Part shown: piece after piece, positions 48,710 to 57,708 of the stretch
Layout: each line of letters starts with the position of its first letter
Numbering within the stretch: the stretch's first letter is position 1
NCBI RefSeq assembly: GCF_024362405.1
Contig: NZ_CP101454.1
Span: 3,100,001 to 3,164,000 of the forward strand
DNA: 64,000 nt
Source: Halorarius litoreus
Lineage (GTDB): Archaea > Halobacteriota > Halobacteria > Halobacteriales > Haloarculaceae
Direction: 5' to 3'
The notes under the pieces: model-generated
The model's database searches: none
Told to the model about the DNA's origin: nothing
What the model saw: only the letters and a program-made list of their open reading frames with translations
Made by a program: the position numbers and the translations under genes

Positions 48710-49813
48710 ATGAGCGACGCCAAACCCACTATCCAGGACGAACAGGCCAGAGAACGACTTATCGACCTCGCCTCGGGGTTCTACGACCAGTTCCTCGCGG
48801 GCGACGTCCCCTCGATGGACATCCCCACGCGGACGAAGGCGAACATCGTGTTCGACGAGGAGTCGGGCGTCTGGGTGCTCGGCGACCGCCACTCGACGCG
48901 CTCGGCGAACTCGGTGCGTGGCGCGAAGAAACTGCTGAAGGCCATCTACACCATCGAGTTCCTCGAGAACCAGCTCGACGAGGACCGCTCGTCGACGCTG
49001 CGTGAACTCTACTACCTCAGCGAGTCGTGGGACCAGGAGCACGCCCAGTTCAACGACCAGGACGAGTCGAACCAGCTCATCGAGGACCTCGAGATCGTCT
49101 CCGGGGTCACCCGCGAGGACTTCCACATGCGCCCCGAGGAGTCGGGTGCGACCATCATGGGGCCGCTCTACCTCCGCGAACAGACCCGCCGAGGCGAACG
49201 TGAGATTCACTGTCAGGAGGACGTCGGGGAAGGGGGGTACCAGATCCCGAACAACCCCGACACCATCGAGTTCCTCGACCACGACGCGGAGTTCATCCTC
49301 TGTGTGGAGACCGGTGGGATGCGCGACCGGCTCGTCGAGAACGGGTTCGACGAAGACTACGGGAGCATCGTCGTTCACCTCAAGGGGCAGCCCGCGCGGG
49401 CGACCCGGCGCATCACGAAGCGCCTGCACGACGAACTCGATCTGCCCGTGGTGGTGTTCACCGACGGTGACCCGTGGTCCTACCGCATCTACGGGTCCGT
49501 CGCGTACGGCTCCATCAAGTCCGCACACCTCTCGGAGTATCTCGCGACCCCGCAGGCGCAGTTCATCGGCATCCGACCGCAGGACATCGAGGAGTACGAA
49601 CTCCCCTCGGACCCGCTCTCCGACTCGGACGTGAACGCCCTCCAGTCCGAGCTCGACGACCCGCGGTTCAAGACCGACTTCTGGGAGGAACAGATCCAGC
49701 TCCAGCTCGACCTCGGGAAGAAGTCCGAACAGCAGGCGCTCGCCGCCCGTGGGCTGGACTTCGTGACCGACGAGTACCTCCCCGAGCGGCTCACGGAGAT
49801 GGGCGTCCTGTAG
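48710..49813 (+). CDS. top6A: DNA topoisomerase VI subunit A
   Basis: A 367-residue Spo11-like subunit. The strand-cleaving tyrosine is one of the adjacent pair Tyr101-Tyr102 in [11 protein letters not shown]. The Toprim metal residues are in [15 protein letters not shown] and the Glu at [11 protein letters not shown]. It makes the double-strand break with 2-nt overhangs and relaxes or decatenates DNA. The ATG follows the top6B stop directly (TAA-ATG), so the two are made in equal amounts. It ends 3 nt before the convergent cetZ stop. Confidence 0.97.
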   Translation: MSDAKPTIQDEQARERLIDLASGFYDQFLAGDVPSMDIPTRTKANIVFDEESGVWVLGDRHSTRSANSVRGAKKLLKAIYTIEFLENQLDEDRSSTLRELYYLSESWDQEHAQFNDQDESNQLIEDLEIVSGVTREDFHMRPEESGATIMGPLYLREQTRRGEREIHCQEDVGEGGYQIPNNPDTIEFLDHDAEFILCVETGGMRDRLVENGFDEDYGSIVVHLKGQPARATRRITKRLHDELDLPVVVFTDGDPWSYRIYGSVAYGSIKSAHLSEYLATPQAQFIGIRPQDIEEYELPSDPLSDSDVNALQSELDDPRFKTDFWEEQIQLQLDLGKKSEQQALAARGLDFVTDEYLPERLTEMGVL

Positions 49814-49816
49814 CGG

Positions 49817-50971
49817 TCAGAACAGCGAGTCGAGTTCGTCCCGCTCGTCGGTGAGCAGGTCGTCGAGTTCTCTCGCCTGCCGCTCGCGGGCCTCCGCGGC
49901 AGCATCTTGCGTCTCCAGGGCCAGCGCCTGCAACCGATTGATGCGTGGGACCTCGGTGACGCCGGAGAGAACGACGACGGCGGCCACCCGCCCGTCGCGG
50001 GTTGGATAGTCACCGGCGCGCACCTCCATCGTCCCGGTCTCGCCCTCCAGCCACCGCCGGGCCGCGTCGATGCCCTCTCGATTGAGGTGCTCGCGTGGTC
50101 CCGCGACGACCAGGAGCGCCCGCTCTGCACTCGACACCTCACACGGGAGGGTGAGCCGGCCGAGCGTCGCCCGACGCACGAGCCCCGTGATGCGGGTCGT
50201 GTCGACCGCAGGGTCGTGGCCGTCCTCGGCGAACCGCGAGAGGAGCCCGGGGCGGTCGAGCGTCTCGGCCGCGTAGCCGACCGACGTGACGCCGCCGTCG
50301 TCGAGCGTGTTTATCACCTCGCTCGCGTCGACGACGCTCTCGGCGACCGCGTTCCTGCGGCTGACCTCGCCGGCGGCGAACAGCGTCCCGAACCGACGGG
50401 CGATCTCCTCGTTGATGCTCTCGTAGCTGGCGGCGAGCGTCTCGCCGCTCTGCCTCCAGGCGTCGTTGTCGAACACCAGCAGGTTGTCGGCCTGCCGCAC
50501 GAACGTCTTGAACGACCGTGCCGCGTTCAGCGTGTAGATACCCCCTTCGTTCGCGGCCGGCAGGATGCCGAGTCCGTACACCGGCTCGGTGTATATCTCA
50601 CGGATGTAGCTGGCGATGACGGGGGCGGCACCGCTTCCGGTACCGCCTCCGAGCGCCGCGACGACGAGGAAGGCGTCGACCTCGCCGGCCGGCACCACGT
50701 CCAGCGCGCCGAGTATCTCTTCGCGACTCTCCTGGGCGAGTTCGGCCCCGAGTTCGTTGTCCGCACCGACGCCGTGGCCCTTCACCCGTGCGGCCCCGAC
50801 GAGCGTCCGGTGCTCAGGTGGGACGGACTCGAGGCCGGCGAGGTCCGACTGCGCCGTGTTGATAGCGAGCGCTGCAGCGGTGAACGGTCGGCCGGTGCGG
50901 TCGCGGTAGTCGACGAGTGCGTCGACCACCTTCCCGCCGGCCTGCCCGACGCCGACGAGTGCGAGCCTCAC
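49817..50971 (-). CDS. cetZ: CetZ-family tubulin-like GTPase
   Basis: A 384-residue member of the tubulin/FtsZ superfamily. The N-terminal VRLALVGVGQAGGKVVDAL is the CetZ form of loop T1; the tubulin signature GGGTGSGAAP is at about 107-116, and the T5/T6 region has DNLLVFDNDAW. CetZ proteins shape rod cells and support motility in haloarchaea; this one is not obviously CetZ1. The GTG at 50971 was chosen since it is preceded by a perfect ggaggg and starts at the conserved residue; earlier in-frame codons give a basic tail without homology. Confidence 0.92.
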   Translation of the reverse strand: MRLALVGVGQAGGKVVDALVDYRDRTGRPFTAAALAINTAQSDLAGLESVPPEHRTLVGAARVKGHGVGADNELGAELAQESREEILGALDVVPAGEVDAFLVVAALGGGTGSGAAPVIASYIREIYTEPVYGLGILPAANEGGIYTLNAARSFKTFVRQADNLLVFDNDAWRQSGETLAASYESINEEIARRFGTLFAAGEVSRRNAVAESVVDASEVINTLDDGGVTSVGYAAETLDRPGLLSRFAEDGHDPAVDTTRITGLVRRATLGRLTLPCEVSSAERALLVVAGPREHLNREGIDAARRWLEGETGTMEVRAGDYPTRDGRVAAVVVLSGVTEVPRINRLQALALETQDAAAEARERQARELDDLLTDERDELDSLF

Positions 50972-51254
50972 GGACGTCCCTCCACCCCTCGACGTGGGGT
51001 CGGCCGCCCCGGTCGGTCGGTACCTGAGCCACCGCTTCCCCTCTTGTGGACCCTCATAACACCTATTCAGGGACCTGCCCACTCATTAACCCGAAAGATA
51101 GTTTCGCGGCGCCCGCCCGCAACTGCTCGCCAAAGGTCGCGACTACGGACCGGTAAGTTGCCGTTATTCGTCTCCACACGAGCGGTGTCGGTCGCTTCTC
51201 AGCGCGTGGCTGGCAGTCGTCAACGCTTATTCGCGCCCCCCACGAACGGCGGGT
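50972..51254. other. 283-nt spacer upstream of cetZ
   Basis: No gene. Contains the cetZ ribosome-binding site (ggagg, minus strand, near 50978-50982) and A/T-rich patches at 51055-51105 (for example ggttaatgag, minus strand) that may hold the cetZ promoter. On the plus strand a candidate TATA for the next gene is cgcttattcg near 51225-51234. Confidence 0.5.
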
Positions 51255-51536
51255 ATGCAGTGGGTGTGTCCCGAGTGCGATCGCCGGTACGCTGACCCAC
51301 CCGACGACTGTGTCTGTGGCGGCCAGCCGGTCCCCGAGGGGACCCCCGACTCCACCGACCGGCTCACGATGTTCGCAGACCACCTCTATCGCGTCCTGTT
51401 CGACCCCGAGTCGCTCGACCGGAACCTCCTGGGTGGCGGCCCGTACGTGGAGTTCGCCTTTCGATTGCTCCTCGCCTTCTCGGCGCTGCTCGTGGTCGTC
51501 CTCCTCCTCGGTGTCGTCCTCGAACTCCTACTGTGA
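51255..51536 (+). CDS. Small zinc-ribbon membrane protein
   Basis: A 93-residue protein. The N-terminus MQWVCPECDRRYADPPDDCVC contributes four Cys (CxxC...CxC-like) that could bind one zinc. A linker with FADHLYRVLFDPESLDRNLLGG follows and one TM helix (about 68-92) ends the chain in VVLELLL. Such ribbon-TM proteins are common in haloarchaea and unassigned. The stop overlaps the convergent MBL gene by 9 nt. Confidence 0.8.
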   Translation: MQWVCPECDRRYADPPDDCVCGGQPVPEGTPDSTDRLTMFADHLYRVLFDPESLDRNLLGGGPYVEFAFRLLLAFSALLVVVLLLGVVLELLL

Positions 51537-52238
51537 GTCGAGGACGACCGGCACGCCGCGGCTCGCCACGTCCGCGGCGAACGCGTCGGCGTCCGTCTCG
51601 ATAGCCGCGAACGTGTCGTAGTGGATGGGGAGGACGAGGTCCGGCTCCATCGCCTCGGCGAGCGCGGCGGCCTCGTGGCGGTCCATCGTGAACGACCCCC
51701 CGATGGGCGGGCAGAACAGCGACACGTCGAGGTGTTCGTGACCGTCGAGGACGTCGGTGTCCCCCGGCCAGAACACCCGGACGTCGCGGCCCCACTCGCT
51801 CGCCAGGGTGAGGTGGAAGCCACAGCCCAGCCCCTCCGGATGGTACGGGTCGCCGGGCTCGCGGGTGTGGGGACCGTCGGGCTCGTTGTACGCCGGTACC
51901 GTGCGGACGATGACGTCGCCGACGGCGATGTCTGCCTCGTGGCTGACCGTCCGGACCGTGAACTCGAGGTCGGCGGGCCGGTCGACGTCACGGTCGATGC
52001 GGTGGGTGTTGATCCCCTCGAACAGGACGACTGTGGCGTCTTCGGCGGCGACACGGCGGATGCCGTCAGGGTCGTAGTGGTGGTCGTGGGTGACACAGAC
52101 GAGATCGCCGTCCTGCGGCTCGTAGTCGTCGAGCACGCCGTATCGACCGGGGTCGCAGTAGACGGTCACGCCGTCGCCGACGAGCTTGAGCGTGGCGTAC
52201 CCGAGCCACGAGACGCGAAGGCCGTCGTGTCGTATCAT
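51528..52238 (-). CDS. MBL-fold hydrolase (UlaG-like)
   Basis: A 236-residue metallo-beta-lactamase-fold protein of the UlaG/UPF0173 type. Zinc motif THDHHYDPDG (HxHxDH variant: THDHHYD), TVPAYN, PGDTDVL and LPIHYDT. It starts MIRHDGLRVSWLGYATLKL, with Trp and Gly at the positions typical of lactonase-like members. Activity may be on a phosphodiester or lactone. ATG 52238 chosen; upstream residues MATFFRAARVPWH lie in the promoter. Confidence 0.85.
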   Translation of the reverse strand: MIRHDGLRVSWLGYATLKLVGDGVTVYCDPGRYGVLDDYEPQDGDLVCVTHDHHYDPDGIRRVAAEDATVVLFEGINTHRIDRDVDRPADLEFTVRTVSHEADIAVGDVIVRTVPAYNEPDGPHTREPGDPYHPEGLGCGFHLTLASEWGRDVRVFWPGDTDVLDGHEHLDVSLFCPPIGGSFTMDRHEAAALAEAMEPDLVLPIHYDTFAAIETDADAFAADVASRGVPVVLDSQ

Positions 52239-52386
52239 GTGCCACGGTACCCTGGCCGCTCGGAAGAACGTTGCCACTATTTTTCAGGGGGCGTTTCTCA
52301 GAACGAGATAACGCCGACCGCGCTTTATACGTCGAGCTCACTTCTATCCAGCCAACGACGAGTGGCACTCGTCGCCGTCCACGAAA

Positions 52387-52644
52387 ATGGTCTCAGACGA
52401 CGAACTAGCACGACACGTCGAATCGTTCGAACGAGCGGGGGGTAGCGACATCGAGCAGCGTGTCGGACAGCTCGAAGAACACGCGCACATCGTCCACGAC
52501 GAACTCATGCACCGCATCGAGTCGACGCGGGCCAACGCGGCGACCCGTGACGACCTCTCGGCGCTCGTCGAGCGCCTCGACGCCATCGAGGACCGACTCG
52601 ACGACCTCGAAGCAACCGTCGACGACTGCTGCGACGACTGCTGA
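52387..52644 (+). CDS. Small acidic coiled-coil protein with C-terminal cysteines
   Basis: An 85-residue, highly acidic protein. Residues about 20-78 form a continuous heptad pattern (IEQRVGQLEEHAHIV, ALVERLDAIEDRLDDLE). The C-terminus is VDDCCDDC, three Cys among Asp, which could bind a metal or form disulfide-linked oligomers. It begins at ATG 52387. The stop directly adjoins the convergent DNA ligase stop. I do not recognise the family; function unknown. Confidence 0.75.
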   Translation: MVSDDELARHVESFERAGGSDIEQRVGQLEEHAHIVHDELMHRIESTRANAATRDDLSALVERLDAIEDRLDDLEATVDDCCDDC

Positions 52645-54297
52645 TCACTGTCGCGCCGCGAGCCGTTCGACGCGCTCCAGACTGTCCGCGTCGGCCGGCC
52701 CCTTGTCCTCCCTCACGGCGACGAACCGCGGGAAGCGGAGCGCGTAGCCCGACCCGTACGTCGGTGACGATTGGATCTCCTCGTAGCCCACCTCGAAGAC
52801 GACCTCGGGCGCGAACGTCACCTCTGTGCCGGACTCCTCGCGGACGTGTGGCTCGAACAGGTCGGTGAGGTCGGCCAACTGTTCGTCGGTCACGCCGGTC
52901 GCGACCTTGCCGACCGTCGCGTAGTCGTCACCGTCGGTCACGGCGATGCGGAACGTCCCGAACAGTTCGGCGCGCCGCCCCTCTCCCCACTCGGCGCCCG
53001 TGACGACGCAGTCGAGCGTCTCGACGTCTGGTTTCCGCTTCAGCCAGTTCTTCCCCCGTCGTCCCGGCGAGTACGTCGACTCGGGGTTCTTCAGCATGAT
53101 ACCCTCGTGGCCCGCGTCGAGCGCCGCGGTCCCGTGAGCGGCGATCTCCTCGGCGTCCGTCGTCACGAGGAGCGCCGAGACTGCGTGTTCGTCGTCGAGA
53201 ACAGCCTGGAGCCGGTCGTGGCGAGCTGTGAGCGGCTCGTCCAGCAGGTCCTCGCCATCGGCGTGCAGGCAGTCGAACGCGCGGAGTTCGACTCGGACGG
53301 CCTCACGCATCCGGTCGACCTCGTGTTTGCGTCTGAATCGCTTGAGCACCTCCTGGAACGGACGCGGCGCTCCGTCGTCGTCGACGGCGACCACTTCCCC
53401 GTCGAGGATGGTGGGTACATCGACGTGCTCCTCGACGAACTCGACGACTTCCGGGAGCGCCGTCGTCACGTCCTCCATGTTCCGCGAGAAGATGCGGACC
53501 TCGTCCCCGACGTGGACCTGCACCCGCGCGCCGTCGTACTTGGTTTCCACGGCCACCTCCTCCCACGCGTCGAGCGCGTCGGTGACGGTGCCGGCCTGTG
53601 CGAGCATCGCCTGGACCGGCCGGCCGATGTCGAGGTCCATCGCGTCGAGCCCGGCTGTGCCGGTGTCGCGAGCGGTCTCGGCCACGAGCCCGTAGTCGTT
53701 CGAGACCTGCAACGCCCGTTCGACCGACGCGACGGGCACCTCGAACGCCTCGGCGATGGCGTCTCTGACGGTTCCCTCGCCGACACCGATACGCATCTCC
53801 CCGAGGACGAGCCGCGCGAGCAGTTTGGCCTCCGCAGGTGAACACCGATTGAAGAGGCCGAACAGGGTGTCGAGTTTGGTGTCCTCGCTCCCTGCTCCCT
53901 CGGCCGCAGCGAGCGCGCGTAGCTCGTCGTCGACCTCGGCGACGGTGAGGCCATCACGTCCCCCGCTACCGAAGGAACCGAGACCGGTCTGGCCGCCGAA
54001 CTCGTAGCTCGCGGCGACCGCGCCGATCTCGCCGACGCGCGCGAGTTCGGCCTCGACGTCGTCGGGCGTCACGTTGTGGCCCGCAGCCTTTGCGATGGCC
54101 GCGTGACACAGCGCCGGACCGATGTCGAGCGTCGTCGAATCGTGTGCGGGGAACACTCGACCCTGCACGAATCGGGCCACGGTGGCGAGCTGGGGTCCCG
54201 CCTCCGTGAACAGCGCGGCGACGAGCGAGGCGGTCTCCAGGTCCGCCGGCTCGGCCTCGATCTCGTCGGCGCGGTCGGCGAGCGTGGCGAACTCCAT
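52645..54297 (-). CDS. lig: ATP-dependent DNA ligase
   Basis: A 550-residue archaeal-type ligase. The AMP-accepting Lys253 is in motif I ETKYDGARVQ; motif III is VAVDDDGAPRPFQ, motif IV EGIMLKNP and motif V/VI WLKRKPD and ...ALRFPRFVAVRED. The N-terminal DNA-binding domain (1-210) is present, so it is a full replicative ligase that seals Okazaki fragments. It is cytoplasmic, single-gene, and convergent with the small coiled-coil gene. Confidence 0.96.
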   Translation of the reverse strand: MEFATLADRADEIEAEPADLETASLVAALFTEAGPQLATVARFVQGRVFPAHDSTTLDIGPALCHAAIAKAAGHNVTPDDVEAELARVGEIGAVAASYEFGGQTGLGSFGSGGRDGLTVAEVDDELRALAAAEGAGSEDTKLDTLFGLFNRCSPAEAKLLARLVLGEMRIGVGEGTVRDAIAEAFEVPVASVERALQVSNDYGLVAETARDTGTAGLDAMDLDIGRPVQAMLAQAGTVTDALDAWEEVAVETKYDGARVQVHVGDEVRIFSRNMEDVTTALPEVVEFVEEHVDVPTILDGEVVAVDDDGAPRPFQEVLKRFRRKHEVDRMREAVRVELRAFDCLHADGEDLLDEPLTARHDRLQAVLDDEHAVSALLVTTDAEEIAAHGTAALDAGHEGIMLKNPESTYSPGRRGKNWLKRKPDVETLDCVVTGAEWGEGRRAELFGTFRIAVTDGDDYATVGKVATGVTDEQLADLTDLFEPHVREESGTEVTFAPEVVFEVGYEEIQSSPTYGSGYALRFPRFVAVREDKGPADADSLERVERLAARQ

Positions 54298-54365
54298 ACT
54301 CGGGGTTGTGAGGTGGTCGGATTAAACGTCCCGAGTCGGTCTCGGAAAAAGCGGTGCCGTCCGCG

Positions 54366-55085
54366 TTACAGAACTTCGTCGAAGTCGGTGTGGCCCTCGA
54401 TGTCGACGCCCTCGTCGGTGATTTCGGCGAGGAAGATACCGTTGCCGGAGCCGGTGTCACGCTCGACGGCGGACTTGATACCGCGTGCGGCGACGGTTCG
54501 GGCTTCCGCGATGGTGAGGTCGTCGCTGTACTCCTGTTCGAGCACACCGTAGGCCATCTGCATCCCGGAGCCGGTGACGGTGTAGTCGTCGGCCATGACG
54601 CCGCCGGCGGGGTCGAGCGAGTAGACGTGGCTCCCCTCGCTGTCGACGCCGCCGAGGATGGGCGAGACCATGAAGAACGGGCCGCCGCGGAGGAAGTTGC
54701 CACAGAGCGTCGAGAGCGCCTGCAGCGACATCTCCTCGCCACGGCGTGTCTCGTAGAGGTTCGCCTCCGCGCGCATCGTCCGGATGAACGACTGCGCGCC
54801 GCCGACGGAGCCGGCCATCGTGAGCGCGGCGTGGGGGTGAATCTGCTCGACCTTCTGGACGTTCTTGTTCGAGACGAATCGACCGCCGAGCGACGCGCGC
54901 ATGTCCGTCGCCATCACGACGCCGTCGGGCGTCGTCAGACCGATGGTCGTCGTTCCCGTCTTGTTGACGGTGTCGAGGTCCGCCTCCGAGAGGTCGTTCT
55001 CGGGCAGCTCACCGACCTCGGGCTCGTAGGCGTTGAACTCGGGTTCGAGCTGATCGCGGATATCGGAGAACTCTGGAGTACGCAT
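54366..55085 (-). CDS. psmB: Proteasome subunit beta
   Basis: A 239-residue precursor of the 20S core. After a 44-residue propeptide, autocleavage is expected between Gly44 and Thr45 (TG-TTTIGL), exposing the catalytic threonine. Asp/Lys/Gly residues of the site are in MATDMRAS and MAGSVGGAQ, and SGSGMQMAYGVLE lies near the end. With alpha rings it degrades proteins in the cytoplasm. The start MRTPEFSD at 55085 follows the haloarchaeal beta-subunit pattern. No alpha gene is near. Confidence 0.96.
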   Translation of the reverse strand: MRTPEFSDIRDQLEPEFNAYEPEVGELPENDLSEADLDTVNKTGTTTIGLTTPDGVVMATDMRASLGGRFVSNKNVQKVEQIHPHAALTMAGSVGGAQSFIRTMRAEANLYETRRGEEMSLQALSTLCGNFLRGGPFFMVSPILGGVDSEGSHVYSLDPAGGVMADDYTVTGSGMQMAYGVLEQEYSDDLTIAEARTVAARGIKSAVERDTGSGNGIFLAEITDEGVDIEGHTDFDEVL

Positions 55086-55179
55086 TACGCGGGCGTTCGC
55101 CACGGCCGCCCATAAACCCCACTCTTCCGGTGGGTGTCGGGCCGGGGCGTCGAGCGTAACGGTCGCAGAACGAGCGTGA

Positions 55180-55347
55180 TTACTTGGTGTCGTCGAGGGC
55201 GGCGTCGAGCCGCTGGATGATCCGGTCGAAGGGGACGGTGACGCCTACCCGGCGCGCGACGAGCGCGAGCGGGAGCAGGAGAACACCGGTGATGAGACTC
55301 AGCTGGTACAGCGTGAGCAGGACGGCGCGGCGGAGTCGGAGTGCCAT
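55180..55347 (-). CDS. Small membrane protein (55 residues)
   Basis: A short frame encoding MALRLRRAVLLTLYQL, one TM helix (about 8-33, TLYQLSLITGVLLLPLALV), then ARRVGVTVPFDRIIQRLDAA and an acidic end DDTK. The basic-helix-basic pattern, ATG start and a clean stop support it as a real gene; I recognise similar short haloarchaeal proteins, but with no assigned role. It is 94 nt upstream of psmB on the same strand. Confidence 0.65.
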   Translation of the reverse strand: MALRLRRAVLLTLYQLSLITGVLLLPLALVARRVGVTVPFDRIIQRLDAALDDTK

Positions 55348-55625
55348 TGGCTTCGACGAGGCGGAGTTCGTACCCCACTATAAGCTTTCCCTTCGGTTCA
55401 GGCGATGCCATGCGAAATCATGACAGACCGATTCGACTGCCGTATAGCGATTCAACTGTGGTTTCGCTGGGGGCAACTGGACCCGCGTCTCTGCCCCCCT
55501 CGGGTGTCACTCCGGGCGACGAGAGCCCCACCCTTCACATAAGTTATGCAGGGGATTTGCCGAACGTGCGCACCCGGTGCGCGTGAATCCACAGCGTCAA
55601 GTTCGACGCGCGGTTTGCAACGAGT
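55348..55625. other. 278-nt spacer between psmB region and DUF555
   Basis: No credible gene. It holds the promoter of the small membrane protein (minus strand, A/T-rich ccactataagc near 55375-55385) and a G/C palindrome gcgcacccggtgcgc at about 55568-55582 shortly before the DUF555 start. Confidence 0.5.
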
Positions 55626-55985
55626 ATGAGCGATTATCTGGTCGCGATGGAGGCGGCATGGTTGGTTCGGGACGTCGAAGGAGTCGACGACGCGATCGGC
55701 GTCGCGGTCAGCGAGGCGGGCAAACGCCTCAATCAGAAGGACCTCGAGTACGTCGAGGTCGACGTGGGCGCGACACCGTGTCCGGCCTGTGGCGAGCCGT
55801 TCGACTCGGTGTTCGTCGCTGCGGACACCGCGCTCGTGGGACTCGTCCTTGAGATCAAGGTGTTCAACGTCGAGGGCCAGGAACACGCCCAGCGCGTCGC
55901 CAAGAAGGAGGTCGGTGGCGCCCTCCGCGACGTGCCGCTGAAGGTCATCGAGACCATCGAGTTCGAAGCCGACAGCGACGAGTAA
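55626..55985 (+). CDS. DUF555 (UPF0212) family protein
   Basis: A 119-residue soluble protein beginning MSDYLVAMEAAWLV, the conserved N-terminus of DUF555, with a single CxxC pair in TPCPACGEPFD and an ALVGLVLEIKVF segment. The family is archaeal only and of unknown function; the CPAC pair could bind zinc. Preceded by about 278 nt without a gene, in which there is a TATA-like cataagttatg near 55540, too far upstream for a leaderless start. Confidence 0.88.
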   Translation: MSDYLVAMEAAWLVRDVEGVDDAIGVAVSEAGKRLNQKDLEYVEVDVGATPCPACGEPFDSVFVAADTALVGLVLEIKVFNVEGQEHAQRVAKKEVGGALRDVPLKVIETIEFEADSDE

Positions 55986-56056
55986 CGTCGCGGGGCGTGA
56001 CCCCGCGCTGACGAGGGACGTGGCCCTCGCTGGCGACGACTGCCGATTACCCGTGG

Positions 56057-56066
56057 TTTTTTGAAT
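56057..56066 (+). promoter_or_regulatory. TATA box / possible operator of the XRE-CBS gene
   Basis: ttttttgaat lies 21-30 nt upstream of ATG 56087 and is flanked by ggtt...aacc, a small inverted repeat that could serve self-regulation by the HTH protein. Confidence 0.4.
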
Positions 56067-56086
56067 AACCAATAGTAATTCGAGCT

Positions 56087-56626
56087 ATGGAACTGCCGAC
56101 GCCTGCGGACCTCAGAGAGAAGCGGAAGGCGCTCGAGTTGACGCAGAGCGAACTCGCGGACCGGGCCGACGTCTCCCAGCCGCTCATCGCTCGCATAGAG
56201 GGCGGTGACGTTGACCCGCGGCTCTCGACGCTCCGGCGCATCGTCACCGCCCTCGAGGAGGCGGAGGGGAACGTCCTCAAAGCGAAGGACCTGATGCACA
56301 CGGGCATCGTCAGCGTCTCGCCCGACGACTCGGTCCGGTCGGCTGCGCGGCAGATGGACGACGAGGCGTACTCACAACTCCCGGTCCTCGAACACGACCG
56401 CCCAGTCGGTTCTATCTCGCAGTCGGACCTCGTCGGCCTCGACGAGGACGCCCGCGACCAGCCCGTCTCCGAACACATGAGCGAGTCGTTCCCGACGGTG
56501 GCGGCTGACGCTTCTATCGACGAAGTGCGGCACTTACTCGAATATTACAAGGCGGTGATGGTCACCGAGGGCGGCGAGGCGGTCGGTATCATCACGGAAG
56601 CGGACGTGGCCTCGCGGCTCTCTTAG
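56087..56626 (+). CDS. XRE-type HTH regulator with two CBS domains
   Basis: A 179-residue protein: a Cro/C1-like HTH (about 10-58, LTQSELADRADVSQPLIARIE) joined to two CBS domains (about 66-115 beginning LMHTGIVSVSPDD, and about 125-179 beginning VSEHMSESFPTVAAD). CBS pairs bind adenine nucleotides or SAM, so DNA binding may respond to energy state. It is the archaeal pairing known from methanogens and haloarchaea. Its stop overlaps the purM stop (4 nt, convergent). Confidence 0.9.
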   Translation: MELPTPADLREKRKALELTQSELADRADVSQPLIARIEGGDVDPRLSTLRRIVTALEEAEGNVLKAKDLMHTGIVSVSPDDSVRSAARQMDDEAYSQLPVLEHDRPVGSISQSDLVGLDEDARDQPVSEHMSESFPTVAADASIDEVRHLLEYYKAVMVTEGGEAVGIITEADVASRLS

Positions 56627-57600
56627 AGCGACTGGTCGCGGACCTCGACCGAATCTCCCTCTTCGACCCGGCCGATAATCTTCCCGTCCGTTTCGCTCGC
56701 GATTCGCTTGGCATCGGCTTCGGGCATCCCCGCGACGAACCCCGTGCCCATGTTGAACGTTCGGTACATCTCCTCGTCGCTCACGTTCCCCTCCTCCTGC
56801 ACGAAGTCGAACACCTCGGGGACTGGATGGGGGTCGTCGACGACGTACTCGTAGTCGCCCATCCGCGAGAGGTTCGTCCAGCCGCCACCCGTGACGTGCG
56901 CGGCGGCGTGCGTCTCGGCAGCGTGGAGGTGCGGGAGGAGGTCGGTGTAGATGCGCGTCGGTTCGAGGAGCGCTTCCCCGACTGTCTCGTAGCCGTCGTA
57001 GGGATACGGGTCGGTGTACTCATGCTCGCGGGTTGCCGCGGTCCGTGCGAGCGTGAGGCCGTTCGAGTGGATGCCCGACGACGCCCACCCCACGAGCGCG
57101 TCACCGGCCTCGGCTGCTCCCGAGAACACGTCGTCCTTCGCGGCGAGGCCCGCACACGTGCCCGCGAGGTCGAGGCCCTTGACGACCTCCGGCATGACGG
57201 CCGTCTCGCCGCCGATGAGGTGGATGTCTGCCTGCTCGGCACCCGATCTGAGCCCCGCGCCGACCTGTTCGGCGAACGTCTCGTCCGGCTCGTCGACGGC
57301 GAGGTAGTCGACGAACGCGACGGGCGTGACGCCCGCGGCGACGAGGTCGTTGACGTTCATCGCGATGCAGTCGATGCCCACCGTCGAGTAGTCGCCGAGC
57401 GCCTCGGCGACCAGCAGTTTGGTACCGACGCCGTCGGTCGCGAGCGCGAGGTAGCGGTCGCCGATGTCGAGCAGACCGGCGTAGTCGCCCTCGAACTCCC
57501 CGACGGCCCCGATGAGCGCGGCCGTGGCGGCCTCGCTCTCCTCGATGTCGACCCCGGCTTCCGCGTACGTCAGTCCCTCCTCGTCGGCGTCCTCGGTCAT
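56623..57600 (-). CDS. purM: Phosphoribosylformylglycinamidine cyclo-ligase
   Basis: A 325-residue purine synthesis enzyme (AIR synthetase). It starts with EEGLTYAEAGVDIE, has ATP-site segments DGVGTKLLVA and GIDCIAMNVNDLV, and HLIGGETAVMPEV, and ends with a NMGTGFVAGM loop. It forms aminoimidazole ribotide from FGAM with ATP in the cytoplasm. The ATG at 57600 begins MTEDADEEG; an earlier in-frame start adds residues without homology. No other pur genes are here, which is usual for haloarchaea. Confidence 0.95.
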   Translation of the reverse strand: MTEDADEEGLTYAEAGVDIEESEAATAALIGAVGEFEGDYAGLLDIGDRYLALATDGVGTKLLVAEALGDYSTVGIDCIAMNVNDLVAAGVTPVAFVDYLAVDEPDETFAEQVGAGLRSGAEQADIHLIGGETAVMPEVVKGLDLAGTCAGLAAKDDVFSGAAEAGDALVGWASSGIHSNGLTLARTAATREHEYTDPYPYDGYETVGEALLEPTRIYTDLLPHLHAAETHAAAHVTGGGWTNLSRMGDYEYVVDDPHPVPEVFDFVQEEGNVSDEEMYRTFNMGTGFVAGMPEADAKRIASETDGKIIGRVEEGDSVEVRDQSL

Positions 57601-57708
57601 ACGCGAGAGGGTGTAGAGGGCGGCCAAAAGGACTCCGGTGTCCGGACGGGCGAGCATCCGCGAGAGCGTCGCAGGCCCCCGCGGCGCTCGGCTCCCTGCA
57701 CAAACGCG

